Shown: piece after piece, positions 8,495 to 18,425 of the stretch | How the letters are laid out: each line of letters opens with the position of its first letter | How positions within the stretch are numbered: position 1 is the stretch's first letter | Program-made: the position numbers and the translations under genes | Assembly: GCA_008017155.1 (NCBI GenBank) | Contig: SSGX01000002.1 | Location: 93,495 to 157,494, forward strand | Direction of reading: 5' to 3' | DNA length: 64,000 bases | Source of the DNA: Neisseriales bacterium | GTDB taxonomy: Bacteria > Pseudomonadota > Gammaproteobacteria > Burkholderiales > UBA11063 | Notes under the pieces: model-generated | What the model saw: the letters and a program-made list of their open reading frames with translations, nothing else | Told to the model about the DNA's origin: nothing | Databases searched by the model: none

Positions 8495-9901
8495 TCAATT
8501 AGTTGGAAGAGTAAACTTCCATAAATCATTCAGATAACCATTGGCACTTTCTGCATTACCCTGCCCGCCAAACACCCATAGATTACCGTTTGCATCAACC
8601 CAGCCAACCGAATCCATTCGCGCTCCGGGATAATTTGTGGCACCTGACATACCTAAAGAACCATATGTAGAATAAGCATTACTTTCATTACTTCCGCTTA
8701 GCCATGTCCATTGATTATTACTCGGGTTATATGACCATAAATCATTTAATAAGCCTTTATCATTCGAGCTATAACCATCAGCAGCAAACATCAATAGCTT
8801 ACTACTACTATTAGTCGCCCAAGCAATTGGAACCCGATGCTCACGAGCACCCGGAATCGTATTTGGCGTTGAAATACCGAGCGTTCCATATGTTCCATAG
8901 CTATTTGCCATATTATTGCCACTCATCCATGTCCAGCGATTAGTTAACGGATCATACTTCCATAAATCATTTAGTAGACCTCTGGTACCAATACCATCAA
9001 AGCCAGACCCACCAAATAGCCACATAGTACCATTACTTTCATACCAGCTAATCGCATCAATTCTAGAGCCCGGCTGACTATTTGCACTACTAACCCCCTG
9101 AATATTATAAATTCCTGGATTATTTAGTGTACTTTCACCACTCATCCATGTCCATTGATTAGTATTAATGTCATATTTCCACAGATCATTAAAATCATTA
9201 AGTGTAGTTAAATCATTTGAACCACCAAATAACCACAGATTATTAGCATTATCAGCCCACCCGATAGGTCCAAGCCTAGCGGCAGGAGAATTAAGTGAAC
9301 TACTAACACCTTGTATTCCGTAAATACCAGTTTCGCCGGGCTCTTTGCTACCATTTACCCATGTCCATAATTTAGTAGTAGGATTAAATTGCCACAGATC
9401 ATTAAGTGCACCCGGAATACCCGCTTCACCATTGCCAAAACCACCAAATAGCCAGAAATTACCTTGTGAATCACGCCAACTAACCGCGCCCAATCTTGCC
9501 CCGGGAATATTAGTAGATGCAGCAACACCTTGAACCCCATAAACACCATAGGCATTGGTTTGATTTGAGCCTCCCTGCCACGTCCAAGTTTTAGTAGTAG
9601 GAATATACTCCCAAAGATCATTTAAATTTCCGCTATTACCACTAGCTGCATAACCTGAACCACCAAATAGCCAAAAATTTCCATCAGTACCAACCCAGCT
9701 AACTGCAATATAACGAGCACCGGGAAGATTACTACTTGCTGAAACCCCCAAAGACCCATAATTACCATATGAGTTTACCTGATTGCTACCACCAACCCAG
9801 CTCCATCCTGAAGATGTGCTGGTTGAGCTGCTACCACCAGACCCACAAGCAATTAACAGGATACTTGTATTTAATAATAAAAATAGCGTTTTTAATTTCA
9901 T
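8495..9901 (-). CDS. Kelch-repeat beta-propeller lipoprotein
   Basis: A 468-residue lipoprotein with signal MKLKTLFLLLNTSILLIAC (lipobox LIAC) followed by a Gly/Ser-rich spacer. The rest is six or seven Kelch-type repeats, each containing a WLFGG (or variant) strand, NDLW and a WTW(M/V)SG turn, which together predict one beta-propeller. A PGAR motif recurs before each blade. Such proteins usually bind glycans or proteins outside the inner membrane; no catalytic residues of galactose oxidase are evident. It is followed 32 bases downstream by the PLD lipoprotein and preceded by another lipoprotein, so a surface-lipoprotein cluster is likely. Confidence 0.85.
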   Translation of the reverse strand: MKLKTLFLLLNTSILLIACGSGGSSSTSTSSGWSWVGGSNQVNSYGNYGSLGVSASSNLPGARYIAVSWVGTDGNFWLFGGSGYAASGNSGNLNDLWEYIPTTKTWTWQGGSNQTNAYGVYGVQGVAASTNIPGARLGAVSWRDSQGNFWLFGGFGNGEAGIPGALNDLWQFNPTTKLWTWVNGSKEPGETGIYGIQGVSSSLNSPAARLGPIGWADNANNLWLFGGSNDLTTLNDFNDLWKYDINTNQWTWMSGESTLNNPGIYNIQGVSSANSQPGSRIDAISWYESNGTMWLFGGSGFDGIGTRGLLNDLWKYDPLTNRWTWMSGNNMANSYGTYGTLGISTPNTIPGAREHRVPIAWATNSSSKLLMFAADGYSSNDKGLLNDLWSYNPSNNQWTWLSGSNESNAYSTYGSLGMSGATNYPGARMDSVGWVDANGNLWVFGGQGNAESANGYLNDLWKFTLPTN

Positions 9902-9926
9902 TATAATCCCCTATAGCATCAGATGA

Positions 9927-11033
9927 TTAATAGTTAATAGTTGCAACATATCCATAATCCACGACTGGATCACCAGCCTGATAAAGTCCAAGGATATAAT
10001 TCTCATAAACCGTATTGGCAGAAGTCCACGACGAACCGGGGAAATAATTATAGCCAACCCAAGTAGGAGTAGCAAAACTACCATCCGGCTTACGCTTTAT
10101 GTTTGCAAATGCCGGGCTGGTTTTTTGCCCTAAGTATTCCCAATCGGCAGCGAGATTATACCCACCACTACCATCTCCAGTAATACCTTCAAAATGTGTT
10201 CCAACCTGATTTGCGGGCAGATCATTATAATTCAAGGTAGTAAAATTACTTACTTTATGGCTTATTGAATCCCAATCGGTAATAAAACCGATATTAGTAC
10301 CACCTGCTGTAGCATCACTATAGCCACCAGCAATGGTATAACTAGTGCCACCGTTATACCAAATACCATAGGCAGTCATTGTCCCTGTATCTCCGGGAGT
10401 TGGTTCTAAAGTATAATAGGTATCAGTATTAATATCATAGATAAAAGCTTTCCCCTTTTCTCTTGCAGTATTATAGTTTCCAACAACAATACCGCCCATG
10501 GTACTATGTCCTAGAGTATTGATAATAGACTCTGTGGTAAGACTTGTAGGAAAAAGCGTTTTGTAGCCATCAAGAGTTGAACCATCAGCAGCTCCGATAT
10601 AGAGTAAACCTTGCTGTGCTATTGGTCCACTTTCTAATGTAGTATAGCTTCCAACTACAACAACCTGACCATATCCATTATTATCAGGCCCGTAGAGTGA
10701 AGTACTAGTAACGGTACGTCCCGGAGCTGAAGGAAAATTAAATTCGCTACAATTACCACCACCCAGTACCGAGCCTTTATATAAAAAGGCATGGCTACTT
10801 CCATATTGGACATAGACACCAGTAACATAGACTAATGATTCCTGTCCATAAACTTGCCTTACTCCTGAGACGCCAGGAAATGAAACGTTCACTGTATTTG
10901 GGCAATAAAAATGATTATAACTAACTCCTGCTGAAGAGCTAGAACTATTACTACCACCACTACCACATCCGGTGATAATTAAGCTTGCAAGTAAAGCTAT
11001 TAGTCCACTTCTTAGAAGATTTCTACTTTTCAT
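9927..11033 (-). CDS. Lipoprotein of unknown function
   Basis: A 368-residue predicted lipoprotein. Its N-terminus MKSRNLLRSGLIALLASLI ends in lipobox ITGC followed by GSGGSNSSSSS. The mature part is rich in Gly, Tyr, Thr and Ser and has recurring short beta-strand-like segments with Y-x-G motifs (VVVGSYTT, GIVVGNYNT, TIAGGYSD), suggesting a beta-propeller or beta-helix. I do not recognise a family with confidence; HAF-type extracellular repeats are a possibility. It is the first of three lipoprotein genes in a row on the minus strand. Confidence 0.7.
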   Translation of the reverse strand: MKSRNLLRSGLIALLASLIITGCGSGGSNSSSSSAGVSYNHFYCPNTVNVSFPGVSGVRQVYGQESLVYVTGVYVQYGSSHAFLYKGSVLGGGNCSEFNFPSAPGRTVTSTSLYGPDNNGYGQVVVVGSYTTLESGPIAQQGLLYIGAADGSTLDGYKTLFPTSLTTESIINTLGHSTMGGIVVGNYNTAREKGKAFIYDINTDTYYTLEPTPGDTGTMTAYGIWYNGGTSYTIAGGYSDATAGGTNIGFITDWDSISHKVSNFTTLNYNDLPANQVGTHFEGITGDGSGGYNLAADWEYLGQKTSPAFANIKRKPDGSFATPTWVGYNYFPGSSWTSANTVYENYILGLYQAGDPVVDYGYVATINY

Positions 11034-11107
11034 AATGAATAATTTCCATAAAAATAGATTTGATTAACCAAGGTATCTTAGCATAATTATTTCGTAATTA
11101 GAATATC

Positions 11108-13921
11108 CTAATTGGTAAAATAATCAAAATAAGTATCTGAAAGCTCTGTCATTAATCGAAGGGTAAATTTCATAATATTCTTACCTTCTTTTATTTCTTC
11201 AGAAAAATTATGGATATCCGCATTGCCAAGATAATAATAGTCACTACCTTCATTGTCGCTTTTTTTCAAAAAAATCATTATTGAAAGATTGTTTTGCTGA
11301 TAATTTATAATCCGCTCTACCTCTGTAGAAATAATTTTCCCATAGGGGCGCGAATACCAGATTAGATCGTGATTATTCAAAAAAACATTATCATACTTAG
11401 CATTCATCCGATTCGGAGAAAGCTTATTATAGGTAATAAAAATCGGGATACAGCCAGCAATAATCCGATAGCCATAGATTGAAGTTTCCATTGATAAGCT
11501 TACATTTAAAAGCCGTACCAACTCTTTACGCGAATATTTGCGATAAAGGATAAAATCATTATTTTTCTCTAATTCCTTATAGCCAGTGAAATATGCTAAG
11601 CCGAGAGCTAAAGTTTGTAGCACTATTGATTTGAAAGCTAAATCCTGAAGATTCTCTATAAAATCAGTACTTAATCGCAGAGAATCACCAGAATCAATTA
11701 AACCTAATTTATATTTTTTCTGAAGTGCGGCACTAGTCTCAAGCGTTAGTATCTTACGAATTGCTGCGCGCTTTTCTTCACTATATAAAACACCATATTC
11801 TTGAACAAGATTCTGATAAATTATATTCTCATCCGTATTTCCATGGGCAAGCTGAAATAGCACGTATAGCTCATCCGGACGCGCAGCAAAGAGTAATTCT
11901 TGGGTAATATAATCAAGATAGTAAAGTTGATTCACCGTAAATACTTCTGAAATATCATCATGATACTTTAATAATTCGTAGTAGTTATTGAATAAAACTC
12001 TACTTGACTTACTTTGGTAGCGAAAAATAATTTTGGGATCAATCGAGTTATAGACCTTAAAATCAATTAATTCTGGTATCCGGTTTAGTTTTCTCTTTAA
12101 TTCAAGATAGTTTTGGCTGATAAACTTACGATTAATCTGGATATTATTGATTGAAGCATAAATCCGTTCGCGAGTTACTTTATCAAAAGAAACCGTAGCA
12201 TTAAACGGAATCAGCGAGTTAGCCTCGCTAACAAAACTACGCAACTCCTCCTTATCATAAGAATTATTCCCAGATAGCGCTACAGCAATCAAGAAATTAC
12301 CCTTATAATTACCGATAAAATCAATTACGACACAATAATCTTTATTAATACTCTTACGTAGCCCGCGCCCTAATTGTTGAATAAAAACAATTGCTGACTG
12401 AGTGGGACGTAAAAGAACGATTTGATTTACACAAGGAACATCAACTCCTTCATTAAAAATATCGACCGTAAAAATATAATCAATATATTCCTGTGGCTTA
12501 CCATATTTATCACTAGTTCCATTTGCCAATAATGTAAGTGCATTTTCGCGGTCACTATCGCTATTAGCCCCACTCAAGCTTATAGTCTTATATCCTGCCA
12601 GATTAAATAAGCGTGATAATTCTTGTGCCTCCTCGATCCGCGAGACAAAGATCAGCCCACGGACCTTATCATTGCCACCATGCCCATATGATTTAAGATT
12701 CTGAAGAATGTGTCGAACCCGATCATTGTAATTAATCAGATTAAAATTGCTATAGTCATCAAGGCAAACATTATTAACCATTAATTCCGAAATACCAAAG
12801 TAATGAAATGGACAAACCAGTTCTTCATCAAGTGCTTCATTAAGCCTGATCTCATAAGCAATATTATTATCAAATAATCGGTAAATATCAAAACCATCAC
12901 TTCTTTCAGGGGTTGCTGTCATGCCTAGGAGAAATTTTGGGGTAAAATACTCAAGAATTTTTTGATAACCAAGCGCACCCGCACGATGAACTTCATCAAT
13001 GATGATATAGTCAAAACAATCTTTTTTGAATAATCGCAGGTATTCATCTTTTTGCAAACTTTGGATAGTTGCAAAAATGAAAGACTGACCTGTCTCTTTG
13101 CTATCTCCGGTAAATTTGCCAAATTCAGCATCCGGGAAAATATGCCGATAGCTCTCAATGGCGGAATTAAGTATTGTTTCGCGATGAACAACAAAGAGTA
13201 ATCGCTTAGTAGCAAAAGCTTTAACATCAAAAGCACTTAGAAAAGTTTTACCGCTCCCGGTTGCCGAAATAACCAAGGCTTTACTTTGTCCATTATCTCT
13301 TAATTTTGCGAGTGCTTTCAATGCTTTTTCCTGCATTGAATTAGGTTGTGGTAATAGAATACTAGTACGCTTCTCAATGATATATTGTTTCTGACGACTA
13401 TTCGTATAATCAAAACGATACTTCTCTAATAATTCAGGAGTGAGTGTTACTGAATTAGTATATATTTCCTGATAGAGATTAGTAACTTGTTTTGCTATCT
13501 CACTAGCCGCTTCAGCTTCTTGATATATATTAGCTTCGAGATTGCGACGAAGAGCACTATTGGTAAGATTGGAGCTACCAAGAATAAAGGAAACTCTGCC
13601 ATCAGTATGTCTAAACAAATAAACTTTCGAATGAAAGCTGGTAATATTAGTAACTCTTAATTCAATATCGTTAAATTGTCCCAGAAACTCAAACATTTTC
13701 GGATTATTAAAATTATTCATGAACCCGGTAACAATGGTTAATTTAACTTGTTTATCCAGTAAGTCCTTTAATTCATTGAGAATAAGATATATACCATCTA
13801 ATGTAATAAAGGCTACCATTATAGTTACCTCGGCTACATCACTTTGTTTAAGCAGATAACTTAGTTTACTATAGACATATTTTTGTGTAGATGGATGGTT
13901 AGTTAGTATTTCCTGCTGCAT
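11108..13921 (-). CDS. PLD-nuclease / SF2 helicase / DUF3427 protein
   Basis: A 937-residue three-part protein. Residues 1-160 form a phospholipase D-like nuclease domain with one HKD motif (FHSKVYLF, H97 and K99, then GSSNLT). Residues 200-560 are a superfamily 2 helicase: Walker A SATGSGKT (about 219), DEVH box (309-312), MTATPER, RGLIFVSR and motif VI QQLGRGLRK. The C-terminal region (about 600-937) looks like DUF3427, including YGYRIIAGCIPIFITY and FLKKSDNEGSDYYYLG. Such proteins are often found alone in accessory regions and may be DNA-repair or anti-phage nucleases; that role is inference. A single HKD implies dimerisation for catalysis. It is flanked by lipoprotein and LysR genes. Confidence 0.88.
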   Translation of the reverse strand: MQQEILTNHPSTQKYVYSKLSYLLKQSDVAEVTIMVAFITLDGIYLILNELKDLLDKQVKLTIVTGFMNNFNNPKMFEFLGQFNDIELRVTNITSFHSKVYLFRHTDGRVSFILGSSNLTNSALRRNLEANIYQEAEAASEIAKQVTNLYQEIYTNSVTLTPELLEKYRFDYTNSRQKQYIIEKRTSILLPQPNSMQEKALKALAKLRDNGQSKALVISATGSGKTFLSAFDVKAFATKRLLFVVHRETILNSAIESYRHIFPDAEFGKFTGDSKETGQSFIFATIQSLQKDEYLRLFKKDCFDYIIIDEVHRAGALGYQKILEYFTPKFLLGMTATPERSDGFDIYRLFDNNIAYEIRLNEALDEELVCPFHYFGISELMVNNVCLDDYSNFNLINYNDRVRHILQNLKSYGHGGNDKVRGLIFVSRIEEAQELSRLFNLAGYKTISLSGANSDSDRENALTLLANGTSDKYGKPQEYIDYIFTVDIFNEGVDVPCVNQIVLLRPTQSAIVFIQQLGRGLRKSINKDYCVVIDFIGNYKGNFLIAVALSGNNSYDKEELRSFVSEANSLIPFNATVSFDKVTRERIYASINNIQINRKFISQNYLELKRKLNRIPELIDFKVYNSIDPKIIFRYQSKSSRVLFNNYYELLKYHDDISEVFTVNQLYYLDYITQELLFAARPDELYVLFQLAHGNTDENIIYQNLVQEYGVLYSEEKRAAIRKILTLETSAALQKKYKLGLIDSGDSLRLSTDFIENLQDLAFKSIVLQTLALGLAYFTGYKELEKNNDFILYRKYSRKELVRLLNVSLSMETSIYGYRIIAGCIPIFITYNKLSPNRMNAKYDNVFLNNHDLIWYSRPYGKIISTEVERIINYQQNNLSIMIFLKKSDNEGSDYYYLGNADIHNFSEEIKEGKNIMKFTLRLMTELSDTYFDYFTN

Positions 13922-13972
13922 AAAATCTCAGAAAAATTCAATAATCCCCTATTATAATAAATCTTATGCTAA

Positions 13973-13991
13973 AGGTATCATAATGATACCT
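13973..13991. promoter_or_regulatory. Perfect palindrome upstream of the helicase gene
   Basis: AGGTATCA-TAA-TGATACCT is an 8-bp perfect inverted repeat with a 3-bp centre, about 50 bases upstream of the helicase start at 13921. No T-run follows on either side, so it looks more like a protein-binding operator than a terminator. Confidence 0.4.
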
Positions 13992-14147
13992 ATTTGAACA
14001 CTCAGATTTTAGATTAGATATTTGTAGGTCTTGAATTTTTATGTTTTTGGTTGGCGTATTAAAGATATTATTAGATTTACCCTTTATAAATACAGAAACC
14101 AAGACAGTAGTTAAATCTGAATAGTCTTAATCCTTAATAAGCTTTAC

Positions 14148-15077
14148 TCAATGTTGCCTACCAAGGCTGGAAAAAAGCTCAAGCAGATAATCCATAAAAT
14201 CCTGAACAATCTTGCGCCGATGTTTATTCCCATCACTTACGAGATAAAATGATTGAAAATCTGAATGGAAATAATATTCTGGTAGTACTTTGATAATTTT
14301 TCCACTAGTTAATTCTTCTTGATACAGATAATCATTTCCACCAACAATTACTTCGTCACTCATTACTGCTTGCTTATCTAGTGCTGTATTATTACTCATA
14401 AAGCGGTTATTAGCGTGAAATACAGCAATACGTTCTTCATTATTATAAACATGGTATTGCCTAATTTTAGTTAAATCATCCTGTATTCGTCCTAAAAGCA
14501 TATGTTTCTCAAGATCAAACAAACTTTCTGGAGCTCCGTAGCGTTTTTTATATTCTCTTGTGCAGTATAGCTGGATTTTTATCTCATAAATTTTTCTTAT
14601 CTTTAGAGCGTTTTGTTGCGGAATATGACGTAAGATTGCACAATCATACTTTTCTGCAACTAGATTCAGTTCCCGGGTTTGACTTATCAAATTAATATTA
14701 ATATTCGGATGTTCTCTTAGGTATCTTGGTATGTTTCGTGCTAGAATATATTCAATGATTCCACTTGGAATGGCAATATCAATATCTCCACCTTCATTTC
14801 CCGTGCTATTCTGAAATTTATCCAACATTTCATTAAATGCTGTTTCATGTTTTATAAAAGCTTGATAAAGACGTACTCCTTCAGGAGTAATTGCAAGATC
14901 ATGATGGTTTCTATTAACTAGCTGGCAACCAAGCTGTTCTTCAAGAACTTTAATTCTGCGTCCAATATTAGATAAATCAAGCCCCAACTTTTGGGCTGTT
15001 TTCTTATAACTCCTTAACCCAACAACAGCAGAAAAAATTTGTAGATCATGGAATATAATATCATTAAACATAGTCAT
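14148..15077 (-). CDS. LysR-family transcriptional regulator
   Basis: A 309-residue LysR-type regulator with an N-terminal winged helix-turn-helix (DLQIFSAVVGLRSYKKTAQK, then GRRIKVLEEQLGCQL) and a C-terminal effector domain (IDIAIPSGIIEYIL, CAILRHIPQ, LYCTREYKKRYG, IIKVLPEYYFH). It is a close relative of the LysR gene that begins the tandem immediately upstream: both share IIEYILA and the LPEYYF C-terminal motif. No divergently transcribed target gene is adjacent; the upstream neighbour is the second LysR and the downstream one the helicase. An alternative ATG lies two codons in. Confidence 0.88.
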   Translation of the reverse strand: MTMFNDIIFHDLQIFSAVVGLRSYKKTAQKLGLDLSNIGRRIKVLEEQLGCQLVNRNHHDLAITPEGVRLYQAFIKHETAFNEMLDKFQNSTGNEGGDIDIAIPSGIIEYILARNIPRYLREHPNININLISQTRELNLVAEKYDCAILRHIPQQNALKIRKIYEIKIQLYCTREYKKRYGAPESLFDLEKHMLLGRIQDDLTKIRQYHVYNNEERIAVFHANNRFMSNNTALDKQAVMSDEVIVGGNDYLYQEELTSGKIIKVLPEYYFHSDFQSFYLVSDGNKHRRKIVQDFMDYLLELFSSLGRQH

Positions 15078-15114
15078 AAATTTAGTTTCTCCATGAGCTG
15101 TATATTAACTAAAA

Positions 15115-16038
15115 TCAAATCGTTTGTTCCTCAAAAACCTGAATAATGAAATTGATTAAATCTTGTACAACCTTATTTGGTGGACGATTTTTATCATATA
15201 TCAGATAAAACCCATTAGATTCATCATAAAAATAATATTCAGGAAAGATTTTAATAATAGTTCCTTGCTCCAATTCCGTTTTATATAATATGTCAGTCCC
15301 ACTAACTATAGCATGGTTGCCCATGACAATATTTTTATCGGTAGTAGAGCTACTGGTACCAAACCGAGAGTTATTGACAAAAGTAATCGTTTCAATGCCA
15401 TTACTGGCATAAAAATATTTCTGCTTTCTAATTCCGGCGTAAGTACGATAAATTAGCATATGAGACGAAAGACCCTCTATCGTTTCGGGAAGTCCATAAA
15501 GCCGCTTATATTCAGGAGTACAATAAAGATAGAACTTTGGATCATATAATTTTTTTACAACAAGATGGTTTTGTCGCGGAATAGTTCGTAATATTACAAA
15601 GTCATATTTCTCGGCAATCACACTCACACTTAAATTATCACAAGTTAGATTTAATGTTACATCGGGATTATTCTGAAGATACTGTGGTAATTGGGCAGCA
15701 AGTATATATTCAATTATTCCATTGGGAATAATAATATCAATCGAGCTATTGCCTGTTACTTGTTTTGTCGCTATAAAATCGTTAAGCATTTCTCTAAATG
15801 AGCGCTCCTGTCGAATAAACTCCTGATAAAGCAATGTTCCTTCAGGAGTTATTCTTATTTTTCGCCCTTCTTTAATAACCAAGAGATGGTTTAATTTTTC
15901 TTCAAGAGCACTAATTCGACGCCTGACACTTGTAGGATCAATACCCAGCTTAAAAGCAGCATCAGAATAGTTACCAAATTCAGCAATTGCTGCAAAAATC
16001 TGTAAATCTCGAAAAATATTACCTTTAGTCCTGATCAT
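15115..16038 (-). CDS. LysR-family transcriptional regulator
   Basis: About 307 residues. The DNA-binding end (DLQIFAAIAEFGNYSDAAFK, RRRISALEEKLNHLL) and effector domain (IDIIIPNGIIEYILAA, LYCTPEYKRLYG, IIKIFPEYYFY) make it a LysR-type regulator paralogous to the next gene, 37 bases downstream. I use the ATG at 16038; the frame could extend to a TTG at 16044. A short palindrome (GCAAGTAACTTGC, 16157-16169) lies about 120 bases upstream and could be a self-regulatory site, which is inference. Confidence 0.87.
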   Translation of the reverse strand: MIRTKGNIFRDLQIFAAIAEFGNYSDAAFKLGIDPTSVRRRISALEEKLNHLLVIKEGRKIRITPEGTLLYQEFIRQERSFREMLNDFIATKQVTGNSSIDIIIPNGIIEYILAAQLPQYLQNNPDVTLNLTCDNLSVSVIAEKYDFVILRTIPRQNHLVVKKLYDPKFYLYCTPEYKRLYGLPETIEGLSSHMLIYRTYAGIRKQKYFYASNGIETITFVNNSRFGTSSSTTDKNIVMGNHAIVSGTDILYKTELEQGTIIKIFPEYYFYDESNGFYLIYDKNRPPNKVVQDLINFIIQVFEEQTI

Positions 16039-16197
16039 AATCAACTAACCAACCCATTAAGACAATACTTAGATTATAGCGGATAACTAGCTAAAGTGGC
16101 TGAATAAATATTCATGTCTGTATGCCGGCATTTATACAACTTAGATTCGTAGTTATGCAAGTAACTTGCTATTCAAACGTGGCTAAAAATTAGAAAG

Positions 16198-16234
16198 AAA
16201 GATCACATCGCGTGAATAACGTTAAGTGATCTTT
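16198..16234. terminator. Intrinsic terminator of the DUF1566 lipoprotein gene
   Basis: AAAGATCAC (16198-16206) and GTGATCTTT (16226-16234) form a 9-bp stem just past the stop of the minus-strand lipoprotein gene; on the minus strand the stem is followed by CTTTCTTTCT, on the plus strand by TGGGG after a TTTT. Confidence 0.7.
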
Positions 16235-16259
16235 TGGGGAAGAAATCAGATATTTAAAG

Positions 16260-18158
16260 TTAGTTTACTTTTGCCCAAGCAAAGCTCGCCCATTGACCAA
16301 CAACTGGATCATAATATGCACTCGAGTAAGCATAATTACATGCAGCCTCTACTAGACAGGTATACTGTTTACTATCCCGACCAAGTACCACTGTGCCAAC
16401 AGCATATCTACCTAGACCAATAGGATATTTCTGCGGTTGACTTGGTGCGGGAGTCGGTGTTGGTGTAGGTAGTGGCTTAGCTTCACTTACTTTAGCCGAA
16501 GTTACCGGAAATACATTCAACATATTACTTTGGATACCGAAAGTAAATTCACCATCGCTATTCATATACCAGACACGACCAGGAAAACCAGGTGAAACAG
16601 TTTCTGCCACAATGCTGCCAGTCCAGAAACTATTCCAGTAATCACCCGCTTTATGCATATTAAACCCCTGTGTATTTAACCACGCGGCAAAATCAGGCTG
16701 GTTATAATTTACTAATGTACTGAGCTCTTTCACCGATGGTAAATGCCAGTCTTTAACTCCGCAAAAACCAGTTGTATTCATGCGATCGACAGTAGCTTTA
16801 GCATCTTTATATAGTGCCAATACATTTGAGCCACCGATAGTTTGCAAGTTAGCTTGATCTTTGATCCAAGTAAGCCCTGTTAATTTATCCACCATACATT
16901 GTCCGCTAACATCCGGTATAAAACGGATAGTAGGCCAAACTTTCCCATCAATAGCATTATTAGTCGTTGCTAGAACAGGGTTAGCTACAGTTGTATTAGC
17001 GGAAGTAGTTCGAACTGGCCAGACATATAGTGCAGCTGGTTGTTTTACTTCTGAACTATATTTTCCAACTGAAAAGGCAGTTCGACCTTTACCAGTTTCT
17101 GACATCATGCTAATCCATTTATAACCTGCCCATGGAGCTTCTTGGGTAGGAGCATAACTAGTACTAGTCCAATAATCACCATCACCAGGTGCAAGATTAG
17201 CAAAACCTTTAGTTGTCAGGTAAGTTTGCGGATTTTTGGCAGTATAGTTGATTAAACTAGATATTTCGTTAATTGAAGGTAATCTCCAGTCATTATGCCC
17301 ACAATAACCTGTTTTATTCATTTCTACTACTGTAGCTATTGCATTTTGATAAGAGGTAGCGTATGGATAGCTAGCACTGGAGGTAGTTTGAGCCCCGATT
17401 ACTGCTATAGTTTTCAGATCTTTAATCCACATTAAACCAGTATTGTTATCAAGCATACAGCTAGCTTCCGAACCAACTCCAGAGCTAAAAGATAGGTTAT
17501 CCTGTTCAGACACCTGCTGATTCATAAGGTTTTTACCCTGACTTAGATTTCCAGATAAAATGATGGTAATAGCTGGAGACTTAGTTAGATCGCAGGTAAA
17601 TGAGCTATAATTATCGTTAGCTAATACTTTACTTACTACCTTGCCCGAGCTATCTGAGCAACTCACTGTCGTTTTACTACTATCAAGACCATAGCCAATA
17701 AATGTCAGTGTATTACTTTCAGTATTGTGGCTAATGTAATATGCACCTTCTTCACTATTTGGTCCCAGTGCTCCCCAGCCAGGATTATAAGAACAAACAG
17801 CAGTTCTAGTACTTGAGAGAAAGGATTTACCATTTTGATAATCTTTGATTGTGTCAATATAATTCCAAGTAACACTACTACTAGGAGTAATATTCTTTGC
17901 CTGTTGATTTATAATTTGACCGTAAGGCTCACCATTTGGTCTAGTTATATAATAGGCACAATTTGCATTAGTCTGGCTATTATTAACCATGCTAATAACC
18001 GGTGTAATTGTTGTAGTAGCTGACATGGCTGAAGCTATCGCCGGAGTTGCTCCGATTGATGCGGCGCTTTGTCCTGAATTACAGCCAACTAAAAATAAAG
18101 GAGCGATTATTGCATAACTCAGAATTACGCTTAGTTGTTTTAATTTAATTTTTTTCAT
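16260..18158 (-). CDS. Lipoprotein with two DUF1566 (Lcl-like) domains and a C-terminal carbohydrate-binding-like module
   Basis: A 632-residue lipoprotein: signal sequence ending in FLVGC (lipobox LVGC), then an unassigned beta-rich region to about 220. Two DUF1566 units follow, each with a C-x-(V/L)D...TGL(M/T)WIKD start and a GYCG/GFCG..DW(R/H)LPS core (NDWRLPSINEISSLINY; KDWHLPSVKELSTLVNY). A PTPTPTPAP linker (about 565) leads to a short C-terminal module with Tyr/Trp and two Cys (SKQYTCLV, GQWASFAWAKV) reminiscent of CBM5/12 chitin-binding modules. DUF1566/Lcl proteins in Legionella mediate adhesion to glycans, so an adhesin role is plausible. SD GGGAGG precedes the ATG. Confidence 0.82.
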   Translation of the reverse strand: MKKIKLKQLSVILSYAIIAPLFLVGCNSGQSAASIGATPAIASAMSATTTITPVISMVNNSQTNANCAYYITRPNGEPYGQIINQQAKNITPSSSVTWNYIDTIKDYQNGKSFLSSTRTAVCSYNPGWGALGPNSEEGAYYISHNTESNTLTFIGYGLDSSKTTVSCSDSSGKVVSKVLANDNYSSFTCDLTKSPAITIILSGNLSQGKNLMNQQVSEQDNLSFSSGVGSEASCMLDNNTGLMWIKDLKTIAVIGAQTTSSASYPYATSYQNAIATVVEMNKTGYCGHNDWRLPSINEISSLINYTAKNPQTYLTTKGFANLAPGDGDYWTSTSYAPTQEAPWAGYKWISMMSETGKGRTAFSVGKYSSEVKQPAALYVWPVRTTSANTTVANPVLATTNNAIDGKVWPTIRFIPDVSGQCMVDKLTGLTWIKDQANLQTIGGSNVLALYKDAKATVDRMNTTGFCGVKDWHLPSVKELSTLVNYNQPDFAAWLNTQGFNMHKAGDYWNSFWTGSIVAETVSPGFPGRVWYMNSDGEFTFGIQSNMLNVFPVTSAKVSEAKPLPTPTPTPAPSQPQKYPIGLGRYAVGTVVLGRDSKQYTCLVEAACNYAYSSAYYDPVVGQWASFAWAKVN

Positions 18159-18425
18159 AGATAACCTCCCTGTCTATGATGGTTAGATATAGTAAATAGC
18201 AAAAGATTAACTTTACTAACGGAATTTTACTTAAACTCAGATAGGTAGTTACTTGCATAACCGCAAATCACAGTTGCAAAATTGCCCGAACTAAAATTTT
18301 TAGCTAAATAGATTATATTTGATGAGTGTAGAACAGTATTTTGATACTAGAAGGAAAAACCCTACCTTTTATTAAACGCCTATACTATAATCAATGGCTG
18401 GAATGCTTACTATATAGGATGTAAT

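Noticed and set aside
9345..9621. Open frames on both strands inside the Kelch gene
   Set aside because: They are shadows of the Kelch repeats in other frames with no SD or family match.
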